Assembly (NCBI RefSeq): GCF_017303055.1
Contig: NZ_JAEKJT010000003.1
Span: forward strand, 372,001-436,000
Origin: Halomonas litopenaei
GTDB taxonomy: Bacteria > Pseudomonadota > Gammaproteobacteria > Pseudomonadales > Halomonadaceae
Direction of reading: 5' to 3'
Length of the DNA stretch: 64,000 nt
In this document: positions 59,593-64,000 of the stretch, piece by piece
How the letters are laid out: each line of letters opens with the position of its first letter
How positions within the stretch are numbered: position 1 is the stretch's first letter
Notes under the pieces: model-generated
Databases searched by the model: none
What the model saw: only the letters and a program-made list of their open reading frames with translations
What the model was told of the DNA's origin: nothing
Translations under genes and position numbers: made by a program

Positions 59593-60666
59593 TTACAGCA
59601 GGTCATCGCCGAAGTCGTCACCCGCTGGTGCGGCTTCCGCTTGCTTGTCCTGCTCTTCCTTCTTGGGATCTGGCTGGACCAGCAGCTGAGCACGAATCTG
59701 AGACTCGATCTCTTCCATGATCGCAGGGTTGTCTTCCAGGAACTGGGCGGCATTGGCTTTGCCCTGACCGATCTTGTTGCCCTGGTAGCTGTACCAGGCA
59801 CCTGCCTTGTCCACCAGCTTGCACTGGACGCCCAGATCGACCACTTCGCCGGCGTGATAGATGCCCTTGCCGTAGAGAATCTGGAACTCGGCCTGGCGAA
59901 ACGGCGGAGCCACCTTGTTCTTGACGACCTTCACCCGGGTTTCGTTACCGGTGACCTCATCGCCCTGCTTGACCGAACCGGTGCGGCGGATATCCAGGCG
60001 CACGCTGGAATAGAACTTCAGGGCGTTACCACCAGTGGTGGTTTCCGGGCTGCCGAACATCACACCAATCTTCATACGGATCTGGTTGATGAACACCACC
60101 ATGCAGTTGGCGTTCTTGATGTGGCCGGTAATCTTGCGCAGCGCCTGGGACATCAGACGCGCCTGGAGACCCACGTGGGAATCCCCCATTTCGCCTTCAA
60201 TTTCCGCCCTGGGAGTCAGGGCCGCCACCGAGTCGATGATGATCACGTCCACACCGCCGGAACGGACCAGCATGTCGCAGATTTCCAGGGCTTGCTCGCC
60301 GGTATCCGGCTGGGAGACCAGCAGATCATCCAGGTTAACACCGAGCTTTTCTGCATAGCTCGGGTCAAGGGCGTGCTCAGCATCGATAAAGGCACAGGTC
60401 TTGCCGTCCTTTTGTGCCTGAGCGATCACCGACAGCGTCAGCGTGGTCTTGCCCGAGGATTCCGGGCCAAAGATTTCCACGACGCGCCCGTAAGGCAGAC
60501 CGCCAATGCCCAGGGCGATATCCAGACCCAAGGAGCCGGTGGACACCGACGGCATGACCACCCTGGGGGCATCGCCCAGACGCATGACCGTGCCCTTGCC
60601 AAACTGGCGATCGATCTGAGAAAGAGCGGCGTCAAGCGCCTTGCTGCGGTTTTGATCCTGCGCCAT
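59593..60666 (-). CDS. recA: Recombinase RecA
   Basis: A 357-residue strand-exchange ATPase and LexA coprotease. Walker A is GPESSGKTT, Walker [11 protein letters not shown], and [12 protein letters not shown] and [14 protein letters not shown] mark loops L1 and L2. The acidic C-terminal tail GDDFGDDLL is present. AGGAG precedes the ATG at 60666. An SOS box lies upstream. Confidence 0.98.
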   Translation of the reverse strand: MAQDQNRSKALDAALSQIDRQFGKGTVMRLGDAPRVVMPSVSTGSLGLDIALGIGGLPYGRVVEIFGPESSGKTTLTLSVIAQAQKDGKTCAFIDAEHALDPSYAEKLGVNLDDLLVSQPDTGEQALEICDMLVRSGGVDVIIIDSVAALTPRAEIEGEMGDSHVGLQARLMSQALRKITGHIKNANCMVVFINQIRMKIGVMFGSPETTTGGNALKFYSSVRLDIRRTGSVKQGDEVTGNETRVKVVKNKVAPPFRQAEFQILYGKGIYHAGEVVDLGVQCKLVDKAGAWYSYQGNKIGQGKANAAQFLEDNPAIMEEIESQIRAQLLVQPDPKKEEQDKQAEAAPAGDDFGDDLL

Positions 60667-60747
60667 TTCGGAGCTCCTGTAGACAATGGATCGGGGCCGA
60701 ACGGCGTGTCCTGGTCCCCATCGGGCCCTGCGCCGGACCCTGGCAAT

Positions 60748-60767
60748 TACTGTATGACTGAACAGTA
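60748..60767. promoter_or_regulatory. LexA (SOS) box of recA
   Basis: TACTGTATGACTGAACAGTA is a near-perfect LexA site, 82 bases upstream of the recA start. It serves as the internal reference for the box at 45570-45589. Confidence 0.95.
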
Positions 60768-60872
60768 GTATGACGAAAAAATGCGCTGACCACCACCCCT
60801 GCTCCAGGCCTATTGCTGCCATCGGAGTCCAATGCCAGCGAGCCGCCGGCCGCCAACATCATCACCCTGGGG

Positions 60873-60896
60873 GCTAACGCTAGCTTTGGCGTTAGC
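60873..60896 (-). other. Hairpin overlapping the pncC stop
   Basis: GCTAACGC / GCGTTAGC (60873-60880 and 60889-60896) forms a stem with an 8-base loop and includes the last codons of pncC. It lacks a T run. Confidence 0.4.
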
Positions 60897-61383
60897 TCAG
60901 CCGATCAATCAGCCCCTGCAGCGCGTAGGCAATGGCTTGGCGGCGCACGTCATCGCGATTTCCTGCAAAGTGGCAACGTTCTGCCACGCATACGCCATCT
61001 GCGGCAAAGGCAAACCAGACCGTGCCCACCGGCTTATGGTCGCTGCCCCCGCCAGGCCCCGCAACACCACTGATGGCGACGCCATGGGATGCGCCACTTT
61101 CGGCACATGCTCCAGCCACCATGGCTTCGACCACTGACTCACTGACGGCCCCGTGGCGCTCCAGCAAGGCCAATGGCACCCCCAGCAGGCGCTGTTTGGC
61201 GGCATTGGAATAGGTCACATAGCCCGTCTCGAAGTAGTCCGAGCTGCCTGCGATATCGGTGATCGCGGTGGCCACGCCGCCACCGGTGCAGGACTCGGCG
61301 GTGGTCACCTGGACCTGACGCTTGAGGCACAGTTCACCCAAGCGACTCGACAGCACTCGGATATCTTCTGGTGCAGGCGTCAT
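60892..61383 (-). CDS. pncC: Nicotinamide-nucleotide amidase
   Basis: A 163-residue CinA C-domain protein (YgaD/PncC) that deamidates NMN to NaMN. Signature segments are TTAESCTGGGVATAITDIAGSS with the catalytic Ser region, and GVAGPGGGSDHKPVGTVWFA. The ATG at 61383 has AGGAG 9 bases upstream. It lies directly upstream of recA on the same strand, the same order as in E. coli. Confidence 0.95.
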   Translation of the reverse strand: MTPAPEDIRVLSSRLGELCLKRQVQVTTAESCTGGGVATAITDIAGSSDYFETGYVTYSNAAKQRLLGVPLALLERHGAVSESVVEAMVAGACAESGASHGVAISGVAGPGGGSDHKPVGTVWFAFAADGVCVAERCHFAGNRDDVRRQAIAYALQGLIDRLS

Positions 61384-61510
61384 GGAGATAGCTCCTGAAG
61401 TGAAGGTGGGGGGCACGGGCCGCAACGCTGGGGCCGAAACGATAGGGCCGCGACGTCATGCAGGCGCGCGGGATACGACGCCAACATCGTGCCCGCAACT
61501 CGGGATCAAC

Positions 61511-61540
61511 GCATTGCGGCGACCTCAGTCGCCGCAATGT
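61511..61540 (-). terminator. Strong hairpin after the YqaE-like gene
   Basis: A 12-base perfect stem, CATTGCGGCGAC / GTCGCCGCAATG (61512-61523 and 61528-61539), has a CTCA loop, about 38 bases after the small gene's stop. No T run follows. Confidence 0.5.
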
Positions 61541-61577
61541 GCTCTACCGCCGATCACAGGATTGACGACGAGGCCAC

Positions 61578-61736
61578 CTAGCGCCTCGCGATAATCCACA
61601 CCGCGTGAACGATCCCGGGAATATAGCCGAGAAGCGTCAGCAGGATGTTCAGCCAGAAGTGCAGACCGAAGCCAACTTGCAGGAAGACACCCAGCGGGGG
61701 CAGCAGGATGGCCAGAATGATGCGAATAACGTCCAT
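61578..61736 (-). CDS. YqaE/Pmp3-family small membrane protein
   Basis: A 52-residue peptide with two hydrophobic helices: MDVIRIILAILLPPLGVFLQ, then an HFWLNILLTLLGYIPGIVHAVWII segment. The LPPLGVFLQ and GYIPGIVHA motifs define the Pmp3/YqaE (UPF0057) family, membrane peptides often induced by salt or membrane stress. AAAGGAG lies 8 bases before the ATG. In a salt-tolerant host this role would fit, but that is inference. Confidence 0.92.
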   Translation of the reverse strand: MDVIRIILAILLPPLGVFLQVGFGLHFWLNILLTLLGYIPGIVHAVWIIARR

Positions 61737-62108
61737 ATACTTGCTCCTTTATTCAACGTCCTTGAATCATCACCCAACTTGGATCATCGCCCAAGAGGGA
61801 TCGGGAAGCGTGGTCCTTGCAGTGACATCTGTTGGCTGATGCTCCCAGGGGCAGCGGTGACTCCGTCACCGCCTTTGCTCGCGCCCTGAGGCATACCACC
61901 TAGGGTAGCCGGAGATCTCTCCGACAAACAGATGCCGTGTCGCGCATGCATCATATTGCCATGATGTAGGCGGTTCTATCATCCCCCTCCGTCGTCCTGG
62001 CTGCGCTACAGATCGGCCCGTAGGCCATGCTATCCTTATGGGCTTTCGTCGGCCTTGTTCCGACCGATCCTCGCTTTATCCATCCGCCCACCAGCGCATT
62101 GAGATTCC
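61737..62108. other. Divergent gap between the YqaE-like gene and mutS
   Basis: These 372 bases hold no gene that I can support. A short hairpin CGGTGAC-TCC-GTCACCG lies near 61855, and GTCGG-N7-CCGAC near 62048. The promoters of both flanking genes should be here but are not clear. Confidence 0.5.
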
Positions 62109-64000
62109 ATGAACGACATGGCCAAGCCCAGTGCTCCCAGCCATACGCCGATGATGACCCAGTACCTCAGGATCAAGCGCGAGCATCCTGACGTCCTGCT
62201 GTTCTATCGTATGGGGGACTTCTACGAACTGTTCTACGACGACGCCAAGCGCGCCGCGGCACTGCTTGATATCACGCTGACACAGCGTGGCCAGTCAGCA
62301 GGCAAGCCGATTCCCATGGCCGGTATTCCCTACCATAGCGCCGAGGGGTATCTGGCTCGCCTGGTCAGTGCGGGCGAATCGGTGGCCATCTGCGAGCAGA
62401 TCGGTGACCCGGCGACGTCCAAGGGCCCGGTAGAGCGTCAAGTGGTGCGGATCGTCACCCCAGGCACCCTGCATGATGAGGCACTGCTGGATGCACGCCG
62501 CGACAACCTGCTGGTGGCGGTAGCTCCCTATGGCGACCACCTTGGCCTGGCCTGGCTGGAGGTCTCCAGCGGACGCTTCAGCGTGCTCGAGGTCGACAGT
62601 GAAACCGAAATGCTGTCCGAGCTGACGCGCCTGGATCCGGCTGAACTGCTGGTGCCGGAAAGCCTGGAACTACCCGCCTCCATGTCCGAGCGACGCGGGC
62701 TTCGACGCCAGAGTGACTGGCTGTTCGATCATGAAAGTGCGCACCGGGTATTGTGTGATCAGTTCCGGGTTCAGGACCTCAAGGGGTTTGGTTGCGCACA
62801 CCTGCACTCCGCCATCATTGCGGCTGGTGTGCTGATGGACTACGCCAGGGACACCCAGCGCAGCGCCCTGCCCCATGTCACCGCGATCGGTGTGGAAAAT
62901 CGTGACGATAGCGTGGTCATTGATGCAGCAAGCCGGCGCAACCTGGAGATTGACATCAACCTGGGAGGTACCAGCGACAACACCCTCGCCAGCGTCCTGG
63001 ACACCACCACCACGGCAATGGGCTCGCGCCTGCTCAAGCGTTGGCTGAACCGCCCGCTGCGAGACAGGCAGCAGGTCATGGGACGTCAATCCGCGATCAG
63101 CTTGCTGCTGGACCAGGAAGGCTACGAGCCGCTGCGCGACGAGTTGAAGGCCATTGGCGACATCGAGCGCATCCTGGCCAGGGTGGCGCTGGGCAGCGCT
63201 CGCCCGCGGGACCTGGCGAGACTGAGAGACGCCTTCAATGCGTTACCCGCTCTGCGCGATCAGCTGGCTGGCTACGCTGAAGGCACCACGCTTGACGAAC
63301 TGCGCGTCCATATCCAGCCGTTTCCCGAGCTGGCGGACTTGCTCACCCGTGCGCTGATCGACAATCCCCCGGTGGTCATTCGGGATGGGGGCGTGATCGC
63401 TGACGGTTTCGACAGAGAACTGGACGAACACAGAGGGCTGGCAGAGCACGCCGGTGACTACCTCGTGCAACTGGAAGCACGGGAGCGGGCACGCACCGGA
63501 CTCGCCGGGCTCAAGGTGGGGTACAACCGCGTCCATGGCTACTTCATCGAGATTCCTCGGGCCCAGGCCAAGGAAGCCCCTGCGGATTATATCCGGCGCC
63601 AGACACTGAAGAACGCAGAGCGCTTCATCATCCCGGAGCTCAAGGAGTTCGAGGACAAGGCGCTATCCGCCAAATCCCGCGCACTGGCCCGGGAAAAGCT
63701 GCTTTATGATGGCCTGATCGACAGCCTCAACGCGGAGCTCGCTCGCCTGCAGGCCACCGCCAGAGCACTGTCTTCCCTTGATGTGCTATGCGCCCTGGCC
63801 GAACGCGCACGGGCACTGGATTTTGTACGCCCCACGCTCGCTGATGTGGCCGGGTTCGATATTCGCGGTGGACGCCACCCGGTCGTCGAACAGGTCAGTG
63901 ACACGCCATTCGTGCCCAACGACCTGCTGATGGATGACGACCGCCGCATGCTGGTCATTACCGGCCCCAACATGGGCGGTAAATCGACCTACATGCGTCA
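62109..64000 (+). CDS. mutS: DNA mismatch repair protein MutS, N-terminal part (runs off the window)
   Basis: The first 630 codons of MutS. The mismatch-binding domain starts [20 protein letters not shown] and contains the mismatch-contacting F-Y-E motif in [12 protein letters not shown]. The frame ends within the ATPase at [15 protein letters not shown], the Walker A. The ATG at 62109 is used; a second in-frame ATG at 62118 is equally possible. The ribosome binding site is weak. Head-to-head with pncC-recA across the YqaE-like gene, as in many gammaproteobacteria. Confidence 0.97.
   Translation, partial: MNDMAKPSAPSHTPMMTQYLRIKREHPDVLLFYRMGDFYELFYDDAKRAAALLDITLTQRGQSAGKPIPMAGIPYHSAEGYLARLVSAGESVAICEQIGDPATSKGPVERQVVRIVTPGTLHDEALLDARRDNLLVAVAPYGDHLGLAWLEVSSGRFSVLEVDSETEMLSELTRLDPAELLVPESLELPASMSERRGLRRQSDWLFDHESAHRVLCDQFRVQDLKGFGCAHLHSAIIAAGVLMDYARDTQRSALPHVTAIGVENRDDSVVIDAASRRNLEIDINLGGTSDNTLASVLDTTTTAMGSRLLKRWLNRPLRDRQQVMGRQSAISLLLDQEGYEPLRDELKAIGDIERILARVALGSARPRDLARLRDAFNALPALRDQLAGYAEGTTLDELRVHIQPFPELADLLTRALIDNPPVVIRDGGVIADGFDRELDEHRGLAEHAGDYLVQLEARERARTGLAGLKVGYNRVHGYFIEIPRAQAKEAPADYIRRQTLKNAERFIIPELKEFEDKALSAKSRALAREKLLYDGLIDSLNAELARLQATARALSSLDVLCALAERARALDFVRPTLADVAGFDIRGGRHPVVEQVSDTPFVPNDLLMDDDRRMLVITGPNMGGKSTYMR

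Overview
The window is a high-GC, gene-dense chromosomal segment of a gammaproteobacterium. It is most likely a Halomonas-like member of the Halomonadaceae. That reading rests on gene content and order: guaB, a tctCBA citrate-type transporter, glrK-qseG-glrR, ccmABCDEFGHI-smc-zipA-ligA, an oadGAB sodium pump, and the classic mutS / pncC-recA-recX-alaS-lysC-csrA-tRNA block. I saw no insertion sequence, prophage, integrase or CRISPR array.

Layout. 1-115: 5' end of guaB (minus) with its promoter. 338-8168: tctD-tctE plus a lipoprotein solute-binding gene (minus), divergent from tctC-tctB-tctA and an AbrB-type membrane protein (plus); together these look like a carboxylate sensing and uptake locus. 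8193-13374: a four-gene minus-strand operon (PhoD-like phosphoesterase, a small domain protein, GMC/cholesterol-oxidase-like flavoprotein, alpha/beta hydrolase with an apparent Cys nucleophile). 13712-20921: xseA, the glrK-qseG-glrR two-component operon and argA. 21066-24126: pit phosphate transporter with its DUF47 partner, divergent from a CYTH phosphatase. 24343-27564: ion channel, yciO, rnm and yciI. 27850-29883: mnmC. 29956-45397: a long collinear minus-strand block from cytochrome c maturation (ccmA-I) through smc, zipA and ligA to a yheU-like gene. 45679-48668: an SOS-boxed LexA-like protease-domain protein, an IMPACT family gene and a bifunctional acyltransferase. 48872-52398: oadGAB. 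52556-54267: dusC and three tRNAs. 54353-61736: csrA, lysC, alaS, recX, recA, pncC and a YqaE/Pmp3 peptide. 62109-64000: 5' part of mutS.

The strongest candidate for something undescribed is the 931-base gap upstream of glrK (18680-19610). On the minus strand it holds a good sigma-54 promoter (19241-19256), an exact IHF consensus just upstream (19278-19290), and about 440 bases dense in short hairpins. Several carry UUCG or GNRA loops and two expose AGGA in the loop. It ends in a strong intrinsic terminator (18790-18817). This looks like a sigma-54-driven structured small RNA in the position that glmY occupies in enteric bacteria, but with CsrA-site-like loops. Other points of interest are the SOS-controlled LexA-like protein without a DNA-binding domain, a DnaA-box cluster before mnmC, a long repeat array in ZipA, and dispersed CCTGTRTCGA-type repeats.

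All family assignments come from reading the translated sequence. No database search was run.
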